This document shows positions 24,731-35,834 of a DNA stretch of 64,000 nucleotides, one piece after another. Position numbers and translations under genes: made by a program. Location: positions 1,556,734-1,620,733 of the forward strand of contig NW_012236530.1 of assembly GCF_000787575.1 (NCBI RefSeq), in the 5' to 3' direction. Within the stretch, counting starts at the first letter, position 1, and each line of letters begins with the position of its first letter. The notes beneath the pieces are model-generated. The model did not search any database and was not told where the DNA came from. It worked only from the letters and a program-made list of their open reading frames with translations. This DNA comes from Acytostelium subglobosum LB1. Its lineage: Eukaryota > Evosea > Eumycetozoa > Acytosteliales > Acytosteliaceae.

Positions 24731-25992
24731 TTAATGTACATATAACACAGATATCCTGATTCGACCGGCCAGACTATTGTCGATGTAGTGGCCAACCTTG
24801 ATTTCGGCCTCAGGATGGGCGTTCTCTTGGAGATAGGTGATGGCACGACCAATCTCTTTGAGACTGATGTCGTCGCCACTGGCAATGTTGATGAGGATCG
24901 CCTTGCTGCTCTGTCCATCGCTCTCCACCAGCGGGTTGTTCAGGGCGTCGAACGCAGCCTTGAGTGCTCGGTCCTCGCCCGAAGCCTCACCCACGCCAAT
25001 CCGTGAGTAGCCAGGACGTTTGGTCAGAATGGCCTTGATGTCGCTAAAGTCCAAATTGATCAGACCTGGATGATTGATTATACTGGTGATGGTCTTTACA
25101 CCGCTGTGCAATATCTCATCGGCCATTGAGAATGAGTCCACTATCGTAGTGTTTGGCTGGGCCATCGATAACAACCTATCATTGGACACAACGACCAACG
25201 TGTCCACATACTTTCCCAACTCTTCCAGTCCCTCGCTAGCATAGTTCTGTTTGATCTTTCCTTCGAATCGGAATGGTCTATATACATCAATTTGATTAAG
25301 TTGATTGATTGAGTGAGTGGAATGATTCCAGAGTGATCGATCGATTGATTGATACACACCTTGTGACCACCGCCGCAACTAGGACATCATTGTTCATCTT
25401 CTTAATCTCTCTTGCAATGATTGGTGATGATCCAGTGCCAGTGCCACCACCCATGCCAGCGGCAAGGAATACAAGGTCAGAGTGTTTCAGTTGTTCCATA
25501 ACATCTTGTATCGACTCTTCTGCAGCCATTCTACCAATCTCTGGCTTTGAACCAGCACCATGACCACGTGTCAACTGTGGACCCAATTGTATTCTATTGC
25601 TACTCAATGACTTTACCAAATCCTGTTGATCCGTATTGCACACTACAAACTCTACACCTTCCAAATGTCTCCTAATCATATGATTGACTGCATTGCCTCC
25701 TCCGCCTCCAACTCCAACCTACATCATCAGTTGATTGAGTGAGTGATAATGTCGACGACATGACATCAATCAATGAACATACCACAGATATCTTTGGTTT
25801 GAATAGTTGTAGTCTACTCTTGCCACTGCCAACTTGTATTATCTTGTCCTGTTTAGATGTTGTTGATGATGATGTTGCAGATCTAAGAGTGATATTACAA
25901 CATGTGTAATAGTATCGCCGTGATGATACTAATTGAGCTCGTGCTCTTAGAAGTGATTGTGCTTGTGCTTGTGTATATATCAACAACTTCAT
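24731..25992 (-). CDS. FtsZ, mitochondrial division GTPase (FszA/FszB type)
   Basis: Exons 25783..25992, 25360..25718 and 24731..25277 (371 residues). The first ~50 residues are rich in Arg, Ser, Ala and Thr with no acidic residue up to the SKQDK stretch, a typical mitochondrial leader. The tubulin/FtsZ core follows: VVGVGGGGGNAVNHMI, NTDQQDL, the GTP signature GMGGGTGTGSSP, the T7 synergy loop NLDFSDIKAIL, and GEASGEDRALKAAFDALNNPL. The G-loop and T7 residues needed for GTP hydrolysis are present. Dictyostelids keep bacterial-type FtsZs in mitochondria; which of the two known paralogues this is cannot be told by eye. The C-terminal tail is short, with no conserved FtsA/ZipA peptide. Confidence 0.94.
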
Positions 25993-26132
25993 CTATCCTT
26001 CTCTATCTCTATCTCCAGGTGATGATCAACAAACAATGAATGAATTGCAAAAGTAAACAATCTTTCAATTTCACACTTCACATTGTTTGAACATCGCGAC
26101 ATTATTCAAAGAGATAGAGATAGAGATATGAT

Positions 26133-28681
26133 ATGAAGACATCAATAAATAGTAGTAATAGTAGTAATAGTAGTATACATGATGTGGATAATGATGTAAC
26201 AGAGGTGTTGGATGTTGATGATGAAGAGGATATCAAAGTAGTTGATTATAGTAGTTTGGATGAACTAAAGATTAGAATACAAAGAGTTGCAAAGAGAAGG
26301 AATTGGAATCTGAATGATACTTCAATATCAACAAGACCAACAATCAATATTACTACATTGTTTAGACCCGAGGTGGTAGTTGTTGATGTCTCCAATGTCA
26401 TTGAGATTGATGACATACCTGATTCTGGATCACCTTCACATGGTTCATCAGTCTCAGAGTCGTCAACGACAACAACAACCACTTCTGAACGACTTAGTCT
26501 TTCAGGACAACTTAAACAATTGAGAAGACTGACCAAGGGTCATGGCAACACAATCAAGGACATGTTGGACAAAGAATCACTCTATTCTTCTCAGGATGGC
26601 AACACTCAAACAGAGACTCAGGCTCAGACTCAGACTCAGCCTCAGACACAGGCACAGGCTCAGGTTCAGACTCAGACAACTCAGACTCAGACTCAGACAC
26701 AACAGTTAGATCCATTGTTGGCGTTGCGAAAGGATGAGGAACAGTTTGCAAAGGACAAGGCAATGATTCAGACACAGCTTCAGGGTCATTTCAATTCATT
26801 GTCAATGGCTTATAGGAACTCTGTACTGTCAAGAGAGTTGTTGATGGAACATTTATCATTGCTGTATGATAAGGAGAATGCAGTTAGATATGTTCAGAAG
26901 ATTGATTGTTTGAAATCCGAGAAGATACCAAAGATGCCAACAAATTTCAATCTAAAGTCACTGTTAGAGATGTCTTATCCAATTCGTGAATTGATCGATG
27001 AGTCAAAGAAAGAGCATGCCAGGTTAAGGCAGATCCACCAATCACAATTGCAGAACACAGAGTCACATCCACAGCCACAGCCACAGCCACAGCCACAGCC
27101 ACAGCCACAGCCACAGCAGACACAACCAAAGCCAAAGGCACAGACACTGACCCAACCACAGCCACAGCCACAACCACAACCCATGCCACAGCAACAGCCA
27201 AAGCCACAGACACTGACCCAACCACCAAAGACCCAACCACAGCCACAGCCACAGCCACAGCCACCAAAGTCACAGAAACAGCCAGGGCCACAGGTCCAGC
27301 CACAAGCCCAGCTATCATCAAGGTCAAATATACCTATCTCCTTTGATCTAAGGAATATGACACATGCGGGCATCAAAAAAGATACGAAACCAACCACGGT
27401 CGCACCTGCTCCTACTTCCCCACCAACTCAAGGATCATCTACCAACGAGAAGCAATCTACTGTCAAGCCATCAGAGAAGACAAAGCCCCCAACAGCTGTA
27501 ATGGCGCCCCCTGCTCCTCAGCCAGTCAAAGTGTCAGAGGTACCAAAGCAGCCACCACCAGCTAGCCTTCAAACGGCCAGTGACCCACTTGATGGCCTTA
27601 TATCCAAGATGAAGCGCGTCAGCATACAGCCCCAGCCAGTTGGACAACAACAAGAACACAACCCATACACAGACCTTCCAGCCAAGCCAAAGAATAAGTA
27701 TGTTCTTGAATATGGTCCACGACAGACATCAGGACTAACCAACTATCCATAGCTACATGGACAAGCATGATGAGCAACTGGCAGAGGGAGAGCAAGTACC
27801 AGAATGCCCTCCACTGAACAATATATTCAATCTGAATCAACACTGTCAGGACAACTTCTCGACATTCAAGACACATTACATTCGAACATACTTCCAGCGA
27901 TTGAATCATTCAATATTCAAATCAAGATTCAACATTGATGACATGTTGGACATTTCCAACTCAACTGGAATCAAGTCACCTGCGACAATCTCACTCAAAT
28001 CCAAAGACAATGGTGATCGCACTGCCATCATCACAATTCACATCAACAACATCAACACCATCCGTGAGTATACAATCATTCAATCACTGGAACTATTCCA
28101 ATCAACTAACATGCCCTCATCAAACAAAAGAGAAGCTTGTGAATGTACTCTGCCATCAGATGTGCCACGCAGCCACATGGATATTCGACAATGACAATGG
28201 TACACATGGAGCCCAGTTTAAGTACTGGGTTCGTGTGGCACTGGGTCTGTATCCAGATCTATCGATTGATCTCTGCGACAACTATCCCCTGCAGCACAAG
28301 TATCACTACAAGTGCAAGAGTAGAGAGTGCTCAATGACATTTGGCCGACCGACGATAATGCAACTCGACGAGGATATTTATTGTGGCCGTTGCAATTCGC
28401 CAATCGTGGCGATGAACCTCGACAAGACATCGTCATTCTCTGGCAACACGGTGGATGGCAATGCTTTGGATGCACCTGCACAGCTCAGTATGGCACAGGC
28501 TACACAAGCAATCGATAGCAATGACACTGAATCAGAGTTCAACAAGTTCTACAACGATCAAATTGCACAACATGGTCAGAAATACTCTTCCATGACTGAT
28601 GAACAAAAGATATCAATCATCAAACTCAAGTACAAACAGCAATGGATGAACAAAAACATCAAGTCCAAGGTACTAAAGTGA
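26133..28681 (+). CDS. SprT-like (GCNA-type) protein with altered HExxH motif
   Basis: Exons 26133..27697, 27753..28063 and 28131..28681 (808 residues). The N-terminal two thirds are low complexity: acidic/Ser-rich start, TQ/AQ repeats, then long PQ/KPQ repeats. From about residue 610 the C-terminal SprT-like domain begins: NVLCHQMCHAATWIFD, then NGTHGAQFKYW with the third zinc His, then a zinc ribbon (YKCKSRECSM ... YCGRC). SprT/Spartan/GCNA proteins act on DNA-protein crosslinks during replication. The family motif HEMCH reads HQMCH here: codon CAG replaces the catalytic Glu, so protease activity is doubtful. The intron 27698..27752 sits in what otherwise looks like an open frame ending at a stop. 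Splicing it out joins the two halves in frame. A KxEF...YSSMTDEQK tail follows the ribbon. Confidence 0.85.
26598..27305 (+). repeat. Coding TQ and PQ dipeptide repeats
   Basis: Within the SprT-like gene, 26598-26703 is a six-base repeat coding TQ/AQ/PQ, and 27058-27305 codes PQPQ runs broken by KPKAQTLTQ units. Pure six-base units such as CCACAG dominate, so length changes by slippage are expected. Confidence 0.85.
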
Positions 28682-29127
28682 GTTTTCCTCGACTAATCTG
28701 GCGGTCAATCTCACACACATAAACTTGGTGTTTCGTGCGTTTTTGAAATGAAGTTGTTTGTGGTTGGGCTTGTTCATGAGTTCTTCATCAAAAAGGGAGG
28801 GGTCAAGTTCATTGTTCATTCAGTCAATACTTCAATTCATAGAGATCAGTCAATCAAATACAAGTAGAGATTCACATGCACATGCTCCTTCATGTGCAGC
28901 ATCAGGGCAGCATAACAAGCAGCAACATCATCATCATCAACAACATCTACTAGTATCATTCAATCATTCATTCATTCATTCATTCAATCAATCAATCATT
29001 TGTGTTGTGTCTCATTCATTCAATCAATCAATCAATCTATCAATCAATCATACAAACAAATATATATAAGATAACATAAACACATACATATACACAATAT
29101 AGATAGATAGATATAATAATAATAATA
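28682..29127. other. Promoter region of the Dicer-like gene
   Basis: Contains CATT/CAAT arrays at about 28960-29050 and GATA/ATAATAATA runs directly before the start codon. No supported gene. Confidence 0.5.
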
Positions 29128-32035
29128 ATGTCATCAAATGAGAACTATAAAGGACTGCTACAAGAATTGTGTCAAAAGAGAAAGGAGTTGACACCGACTT
29201 ATTCTACACCAAAGCAGTTGACAGAGTCGGGTAATCTGTACTTTCAAACGGATGTGTTGGTGAAGTTCAGAGGAAAGGAGTTCTCTGGACAGGGCACGGC
29301 CAAGGCAAAGAAGGATGCCGAGAAACTTGCCGCCTACGCGGCACTGCAGCGAATCTATGCAGAGTTTCCAAACGAGCGCATCGTTCAAGAGACCAACTCA
29401 ATGGCCAGCTCTGGTGGTGTTTGTGGCGGCGGCCTGGGCGACATTGGACACAGCTTACCGATCAGTGGCAGTGGCGGTGGCGGCATGATGTCACCGCCTG
29501 GCAATCTCACCCCTCAGATGATGTTCACACCGTCCAGTCGACATCCAATGCCAGGCGACTCTCGGGTACCCGACCCCCTGCTTGTAGTGAATGGAGCATC
29601 GCTCAACTTTTCACAGTTGCCCAGCATGCCAGGAGTCGAAGATCCAAGAATGAGAATGATCCTGGATCAACAATTGCGCTCTTACAACGAGCGTATCGCG
29701 TCACTAGAAAAGAAGATGACCGAAATGCACGACCTCATCGAGAAGAGACACTCAGACATGAAAGAGTACGTCGATCGCAAGACCAAGAAGAAGGTCAAGA
29801 AGAATGAACAGCTTCCAATCATCGCCGTCAAGATGAACCCAATGGCGGAGATTTCAGCGGTCGAGCGCGATGAGGTCAAGATGTCGACCATCACACAGGA
29901 GAAGGTCGACGTGAGCAACGTGCCAGAACAGATCTCATACTACAAGTACGAGATGATCTACAGTCACAGGTTCGACAGCAGCACATTCTGGCATTTGGGC
30001 GACGAGTACATGTTCACTGGCTACGTGGTCTACTCGACACAGATGCTGCCCAAGCCCATCATCCACATCTGCAACTCACAGGGCGATCACTTTGGACTGT
30101 CTCTTCGCGAGACCGTCATGGAGAAGGTGTCACGACAGGACTTTGGTCGCATGCTGACCTTCCACAACTTCTTCTACACCAAGATCTTGCTGCAGCACGA
30201 GACAATGGAGTTCAAAGATCACAACGAACTCTACTTCCTGCCCAATGTCCTGTGTCTTTCAAAGCCCACCAAGTCATACTACGAATCACTCATTGATTTG
30301 ATCACTGTGGAGAACATCTCGGTCGACCTGCCATCATCCGTCCTCGACTCGGAGAAGGCATACCGCGAGTACTTTGACAGGAAGTACTTAAAGAAGATCA
30401 CGCTGTCGCCGCGTGGCGACTTTAACATCTGTCGCGAGATCGACTACACCAACAAGTTTGTCTACGACAAGCCAAACTTCATCGTCCAGGACAAGGACGG
30501 TCAGGTGGTGGAGCTCAAAAGCAACCTGTGTCCGCAGCTCATGGTCACGCACACCTATGCTGCACAGGGCAAGGATCATTGGACAATGAAGCCTTTGCTA
30601 TACTTTGACTCACACGACAACTATGAGGACCCCTCCAAGTGGGGCAAGGACGACGACCTGGACACTGTCGTCTGGGAGAGCTTTATACGCCGATCAAAGC
30701 TCTTTGCCAAGGACCCGATGCTGCTCAAGGTCTTTGGCATCAACTCTGACATGCACTCCATTGCCAAGGTGGCTGTGCTTGTCCTCTTGCCCGAGGTGCG
30801 CTGGCACATCAAGATGCAGCACTTTAAGCACAACATCTACGAGATCAAGAACCCAAGACTACTGCGAGAGATCTTCACTCATCCCTCAACAAAGAGAATC
30901 AACACGTCCATTCCAGCCGACCTAAAGATGTTCCGCGGATACAACTGCTACATGGGAGACAACCAAAGAATTGAGTTTCTTGGTGACTCTGTCCTAAAGT
31001 TCTGTACAAGGTATGTATCGTTGTTTGATTGATCGTGTAATCAATCACATCATACTAACCCATCAATCACATCACCAATAGTATATACCTATTCTTCAAG
31101 TACCCACATGGACAGGAAGGATTCCTAACGGCCAAGAGGAGTGAGATGACAAACAATAACTACCTGTTGCAGATATGCGATAACTTCCAGATCGAGGAGA
31201 TATTGCGATTCAGTACGACTGATGACTTGAAGAAACCAAAGGCAGATGTTGTCGAAGCACTCTTTGGTGCAATATTCTTGGAGCGAGGCATCAAAGAGGC
31301 CTACACCTTTATCATCAAGATGATCTTTGGTGTTAACAACGCACAGTTCCCAACCTACACCTGTGCACATTCTCCTCATGAGGAGAGTCCACTAGGTATG
31401 CACTTTACCACGATCAATCAATCACTCACTCAAACTAGATACTAACGAACGACACTCGACCCCACTGAATAGACCCAAGACAGAATGAGATGTTGTTCAC
31501 TCAAGGCGTAAGGGCAAAGAGGAATTGCCTATTCTTTGAGTCAATCAATTGTACGACAGAGCAGAACTCTTACCAACGATTGGAGTACTTGGGCGACTCG
31601 TACTTGGACGTCGTGGTGTCAGAGTTCTTGTTCCACCACTACCCAGAGGAGCAGGAAGGCTTCCTCTCGATGGTGCGATCATCATTGGTCAAGAATGAGA
31701 GTCTGGCGCGCATATCAGAGGCAATCAAGATCAAAGACTGCCTGCACGACCAGAACGTGGCATTCACCCAGAAGCGTATGGGTGATCTGTTTGAATCGTT
31801 TGTCGGCTTCTTGACACTGGACCAAGGTTTGGAGGACACCAAGGACTTTATAAAAAGGACGATACCGTGTACGATGAAGAGAGTGGCAGAGGTAACAAAA
31901 ACGACACTGATACCTGCCACTGCCACGAGTAGTAGTGATCGATCAGTGGCAAGTGGAGCGACACTATCCAATCAATCGATCGAGGATACATCAATTCTAT
32001 TTGGTCACAATGACGACAATGCAATGGTACAATGA
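29128..32035 (+). CDS. Dicer-like double RNase III with N-terminal dsRBD (DrnA/DrnB type)
   Basis: Exons 29128..31010, 31082..31395 and 31473..32035 (919 residues). Residues about 5-75 are a dsRBD: KGLLQELCQKRKELTPTYST, then GKEFSGQGTAKAKKDAEKLAAYAAL. A Gly/Pro-rich linker and a coiled coil (ERIASLEKKMTEMHDLIEKR) follow. The ~350-residue middle region is globular and may include a diverged platform/PAZ-like part, which I cannot confirm. Two RNase III domains close the protein: IIIa with RIEFLGDSVLKF and KADVVEALFGAIFLE, IIIb with RLEYLGDSYLDVVVSEFLF and KRMGDLFESFVGFL. Both keep the acidic metal-binding residues. No helicase is present. This layout matches the dictyostelid Dicers DrnA/DrnB, which process miRNA or siRNA precursors; choosing between them needs a tree. 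Confidence 0.9.
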
Positions 32036-32064
32036 ATTATTTTAACAACCTTGATGATCAAAAT

Positions 32065-32114
32065 GTGAGGGCAAGGGCAAGGGAAAGGGTAAGGGTAAGG
32101 GTAGGGTAAGGGTA
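32065..32114 (+). repeat. Telomere-like G-rich repeat tract
   Basis: About 50 bases of GGGTAA, GGGCAA and GGGAAA units in the convergent gap between the Dicer-like gene and the F-box-like gene. At least six GGG runs on the + strand could form a G-quadruplex. A related tract in the opposite orientation lies at 37178-37223. Confidence 0.8.
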
Positions 32115-32121
32115 TGCCCCA

Positions 32122-33636
32122 CTACGTTGGTAAGTGTTTAAGTATTCTTAGGCGAGTGCCAAAGTAATCGCCAAATGATATCGTACATGCTTCTTTATTA
32201 TCCTCGTTATCCAGTGTCCAGTCCGCCTGACTGTGTGGAATTGGTGTGCTTTGGTCAATAAAGTGGAAACACGGTCTTGTTGAGGATGGAATGATGGCTG
32301 TTGATGACACTGGCCAACGCTGAGATTTGAGAGTCGTCTGCCAATGGCCTAGCCATGCCTGGAAGACGAAGTATTTGATGTAACTCTGCTTCATAGCTTG
32401 AAGGAACTCATCGAAATGATCATCACCGAGCTTGTCTCCACAATGAAGCCAAAGAGTCAGCCTTTTGATTGGAACGGATTGAAGTGAGAGCATGTCCACT
32501 ATTGCCTTTGAGATTTGACCACCATAAACCTGAATGGAGACACACTCCACGTTGCCCTTGAGTATCATAAGATTGTCTTGGAACGATGTCAAGCGAGCTG
32601 TGAGTTGTGGCTGTTCTTGCTTCCATGACGGCAACGCGTCTCTGAGACGCAGTGACTTGAGCAGTCTGCGCAGGGCGAGCAGTGTGCACTGGTCAATCTC
32701 ACCAAGTTTGGTCACTGTGCATGATTTGTTGGTGAAGAGGAACTCCAACAGTGACAAGGCTGCTGGGCTGACCGATGGCTCGTGATTATTCTCGTTGAAG
32801 AACTCAATGAAGAGTGATCGGAGCTGTGTTGACGGACGGCCAAGGTACGTGAGATTCGGCGAGAAACAATCCCACCATCGCTCGATCCTCAACTTCTTAA
32901 GGTTGACCAACTGATTGAGCGTGTCGAATGCGCCAACTGCCGTTGGTGGAATGAAGCGTAGTTGAAGTGATGTGATTGTTGAGAACTGACTTGACATCAC
33001 CTGTTGGTAGAGGTCAAGCTGGTCCAGGTCTTCGTTTCTGGGAGGAAGGAATGTCAGAGATTGGAGTGCTGGAAAGTGCTCGGTGCCAATGCTCGCCACA
33101 CCATGGCCCCTCCATGTTATGCGGGTGGATCTCTCAGAGGTGATGCTGGTCACTGTCTTCCCAACTCCAAAGTGTTTTTTCAGTTGGTGAATCTCCTCCA
33201 ATGATCCAGCCACTGTGGTCAGCGTCGACAGGAGCTGGCGCAATGACTCCATTGTCGACGGACTCTCATTCTTAGCAAGCCAACCGCTGCTGTTCAGGTA
33301 GTCAAAGCTGAGAGTCTTGATACGGTCAGAGATGATCGAGTATCGTTGTTGGTCAGCAGACTTTCGGGCGTGTGCAAACAGGGCCAGGTCTGACACTTTG
33401 TTGTTGAGTGACTTGACAAACGAGTGAAAGTTCCAGCACACTAGACTTAGTCGCATGGCATGGGTCCAATTTGGGTCGTTTGGATCAACAATTGTAGTAC
33501 TATCAAAGTCACTCCCGAAGCTATAGGGTACAAAAGTGCACCCCACTATCCGTGACTGTATATATTTAGGTAGGATCATCGCTTTTGGAAACAATCTGGC
33601 ACTCTTGCCAGAGATTTTATCCAAGTCTAAAAACAA
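32122..33636 (-). CDS. F-box-like family protein (5' exon unresolved)
   Basis: The large exon ends its 5' side at an acceptor (TTTTTAG, just before ACTTGGATAAA), so the first in-frame codon of the open frame is not the true start. Near the N-terminus AMRLSLVCWNFHSFVKSL looks like the last helix of an F-box (compare the LSLVCKQW of the related gene at 53372). The rest is a long alpha/beta region with LRR-like spacing: HFPALQSLTFLPP, TITSLQLRFIPP, LNQLVNLKKLRIERW, VPIKRLTLWL. Dictyostelids have large families of such proteins, presumed substrate adaptors of SCF ubiquitin ligases. A small frame at 33688-33894 just upstream may contain the first exon, but no standard donor gives the right phase. 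Confidence 0.6.
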   Translation of the reverse strand: MFLDLDKISGKSARLFPKAMILPKYIQSRIVGCTFVPYSFGSDFDSTTIVDPNDPNWTHAMRLSLVCWNFHSFVKSLNNKVSDLALFAHARKSADQQRYSIISDRIKTLSFDYLNSSGWLAKNESPSTMESLRQLLSTLTTVAGSLEEIHQLKKHFGVGKTVTSITSERSTRITWRGHGVASIGTEHFPALQSLTFLPPRNEDLDQLDLYQQVMSSQFSTITSLQLRFIPPTAVGAFDTLNQLVNLKKLRIERWWDCFSPNLTYLGRPSTQLRSLFIEFFNENNHEPSVSPAALSLLEFLFTNKSCTVTKLGEIDQCTLLALRRLLKSLRLRDALPSWKQEQPQLTARLTSFQDNLMILKGNVECVSIQVYGGQISKAIVDMLSLQSVPIKRLTLWLHCGDKLGDDHFDEFLQAMKQSYIKYFVFQAWLGHWQTTLKSQRWPVSSTAIIPSSTRPCFHFIDQSTPIPHSQADWTLDNEDNKEACTISFGDYFGTRLRILKHLPT

Positions 33637-33687
33637 TTTATCACTTGATTTCTAATAAAAAGAAAATTATAATCAAAAATAACTTCA

Positions 33688-33894
33688 TCAATTCAACCCT
33701 TTAGACCAAGAGTCGGTCTTGTCAGTCATCATATCAGAAGGACCATGACTTGGTCCATCTCGGTAGGCCACGAACTTTAGACGATCATCATTATCTTGAC
33801 TGCCATACCGGAAGTAGATCAAAGTGGACAAATCAACTATGTCAGCCTGCCAAACTTCGTCCACATAAGACAACAGGGAGCGGCAACTCATCAT
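33688..33894 (-). CDS. Small open frame, possible first exon of the F-box-like gene
   Basis: Sixty-eight codons beginning MMSCRSLLSYVDEVWQADIV and containing IYFRYGSQDNDDRLKFVAYR. The sequence looks protein-like (mixed charge, aromatic residues, no simple repeat) but matches no family I know. It lies 50 bases upstream of the F-box-like exon, across AT-rich sequence that could be an intron. The phases do not match with a canonical GTAAGT/GTATGT donor, so it may instead be a separate short gene or a decayed exon. Confidence 0.35.
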   Translation of the reverse strand: MMSCRSLLSYVDEVWQADIVDLSTLIYFRYGSQDNDDRLKFVAYRDGPSHGPSDMMTDKTDSWSKGLN

Positions 33895-33937
33895 TAGTTT
33901 TAATTTGATTTGTAGTTGTATTATTGGATGTTGAAAC

Positions 33938-35290
33938 TTAGAGCTCTCTGTATTGTGATCTGTTCCTTCTCTTTACAAACATGAATGCACCAACAACTAG
34001 AAGTGCTACTCCGGCCAAAGTTCCAATAACTACACCTGCGACACCTCCACGAGATAGACCAGACTTCTGGCAAACGTTGCTGTTACCACTGATTGAACAA
34101 GTGGTTGGACAATCCAATATATTGTTGTCTCCATATTGTGATGACTCCAGGGTGAGTCTACCAACTTCACAATGTATCAACGCTTCAGCACCTCCAGTTG
34201 TTTTACCAAAGTATGAGTTGGATACTGTTGTATTTGATTCTTCAATGATAAGATGATGCTCCACCAATACATTGTCTGAGAATCTACAGTTGGAAGCCTC
34301 CAAATTAACTTGATAAGCAACTAATAACATTTTCGCATTGTTGTTACTGAATGTTGAATCATATATTGTAATATTTCCAAATGATAGGGAGAGCATAGTC
34401 GTCATAGTGTTGCCATTGAACTTTGATCCGATAATTGATAATAGAGTGTTGGTTGTAAAGAATATTCCTGATCCATATGTTGAAGGTGAAGTGTTATTAT
34501 TGAATATACAATCAATTATTGATGTTGATTTGAATTGATCAATAAAGAATAGGTGATTAATGAATATATTTGAAGTGAATGACGATCCAGATATTAATAA
34601 ACTACCTCCAGAGGATATTTTACCATAATAAAAATTATTATTGTTTATATCAACTTTGTGAAGTAATAAATTTGTGTTGGTTGAAGAGAATAATGAATCA
34701 TTAGGAGAGTTGACATTACTAATTGATCCTCCATTCATTGTGAAATATGTTAATCCATTATTATTTGGTGATACGATTGTAAATAATTCTGTTGAATTAA
34801 AATTATTGAATTGTACATTGTTTAGAGTGATAAATGTGAGATTATATGATATTGATAATATTGATGGTCTATTTCCATTAATTATTTGTAAATTATTAAT
34901 AGTAATATTTGTTGGTGATACTACTGATGATAAAAAAATAAATGATTTAATACCATATCCCATATCAATTATTACAGGATCAGTTACAGTGTCAATTGGT
35001 CCAATAGTGATATTAAGTGATCTATCTGGATATTGGAGTATGTTACCATCAATAGATTGGTAAACACCTGATGCCATTGCAATGTTTACGATTGAGTTGG
35101 TTGGGTTTGGGAATTGGAAATTGAAGGATGTGACTGCTGAACTAATATTTGGACAAGATGTATAAGTGTTGAGACCACAAACTACATCTTTAAATGTTGA
35201 AGATGAATCAACATATATTGTTGTAGTTTTAAGTGATTGGGAATCAACCAAAAAAAATAGTAGAGAGAAAAATATTAAAATAATCTTCAT
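33938..35290 (-). CDS. Type I membrane protein with beta-helix (pectin-lyase-like) ectodomain
   Basis: Single exon, 450 residues. A signal peptide (MKIILIFFSLLFFLVDSQS) leads into ~390 residues of Asn/Ser/Ile-rich repeats such as ITINNLQIINGN, FITLNNVQFNNF, LLISGSSFTSN and ITIYDSTFSNN, which have the ~22-residue rhythm of a right-handed parallel beta-helix. Many N-x-S/T sites suggest heavy glycosylation. A Cys-rich stalk (CPTTCSISGNSNVCQ) precedes a transmembrane helix (GVAGVVIGTLAGVALLVVGAFMF) and a short basic tail (VKRRNRSQYREL). Dictyostelids carry families of such surface proteins of unknown function. The gene is visibly more AT-rich than its neighbours, with AAT, ATT and TTA codons dominating. 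Confidence 0.75.
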   Translation of the reverse strand: MKIILIFFSLLFFLVDSQSLKTTTIYVDSSSTFKDVVCGLNTYTSCPNISSAVTSFNFQFPNPTNSIVNIAMASGVYQSIDGNILQYPDRSLNITIGPIDTVTDPVIIDMGYGIKSFIFLSSVVSPTNITINNLQIINGNRPSILSISYNLTFITLNNVQFNNFNSTELFTIVSPNNNGLTYFTMNGGSISNVNSPNDSLFSSTNTNLLLHKVDINNNNFYYGKISSGGSLLISGSSFTSNIFINHLFFIDQFKSTSIIDCIFNNNTSPSTYGSGIFFTTNTLLSIIGSKFNGNTMTTMLSLSFGNITIYDSTFSNNNAKMLLVAYQVNLEASNCRFSDNVLVEHHLIIEESNTTVSNSYFGKTTGGAEALIHCEVGRLTLESSQYGDNNILDCPTTCSISGNSNVCQKSGLSRGGVAGVVIGTLAGVALLVVGAFMFVKRRNRSQYREL

Positions 35291-35834
35291 TATTATTATT
35301 ATTATTGTAATCTAACTTTATAGAGATAATTAGGAATATATATAATAGATAACTTTTGGTAAGAAGCTAAGTATTAGACGTTAACAAGATAAGTTCAGTT
35401 GTGTTGGGACTTAAAATATCCTAGGATATGCTAGGTCTTTAGACCCCTTGGTCTTCCCACTGACCAATTTGTTTCCTAATTTGGAAAATGTTAGGTTGTG
35501 TTTCCCGATCCATCTAGTTTTGTTTCAACAGTGGTTGACTATCAAAAATTTTATGTGCTTTTCTTCTCGCTGAAAGTCATGTCCTTTGAAGACATAGTTA
35601 AGTTGATTAATATATATATATAAATTATGGGATAATCCCATTTAAATGACCTTCTTCTTTTACAAAATTGTAACGTTGAAAGAGGAAGTGAGATATTTTT
35701 GATGTTTTTGCGAACAAATAGGGACGTTTTGATGTACCGATTGTGTTCAATGAGTTACATTTTCGATACCACCTGATCAAACAGATGACTTTGTTCTCTC
35801 TACTACTACTATAACATATAATATATAATTTACA
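35291..35834. other. Divergent promoter region, beta-helix protein / gcvT
   Basis: AT-rich. It contains a perfect 14-base palindrome ATATCCTAGGATAT at 35416-35429, followed by a second GCTAGG and a GGTCTTTAGACC inverted repeat, and a TATATATATAT run near 35612. No coding sequence supported. Confidence 0.5.

Noticed and set aside
27698-27752. Apparent stop separating two genes at 27.75 kb
   Set aside because: A 55-base intron (GTATGT ... CATAG) joins both halves in frame into one SprT-like protein.
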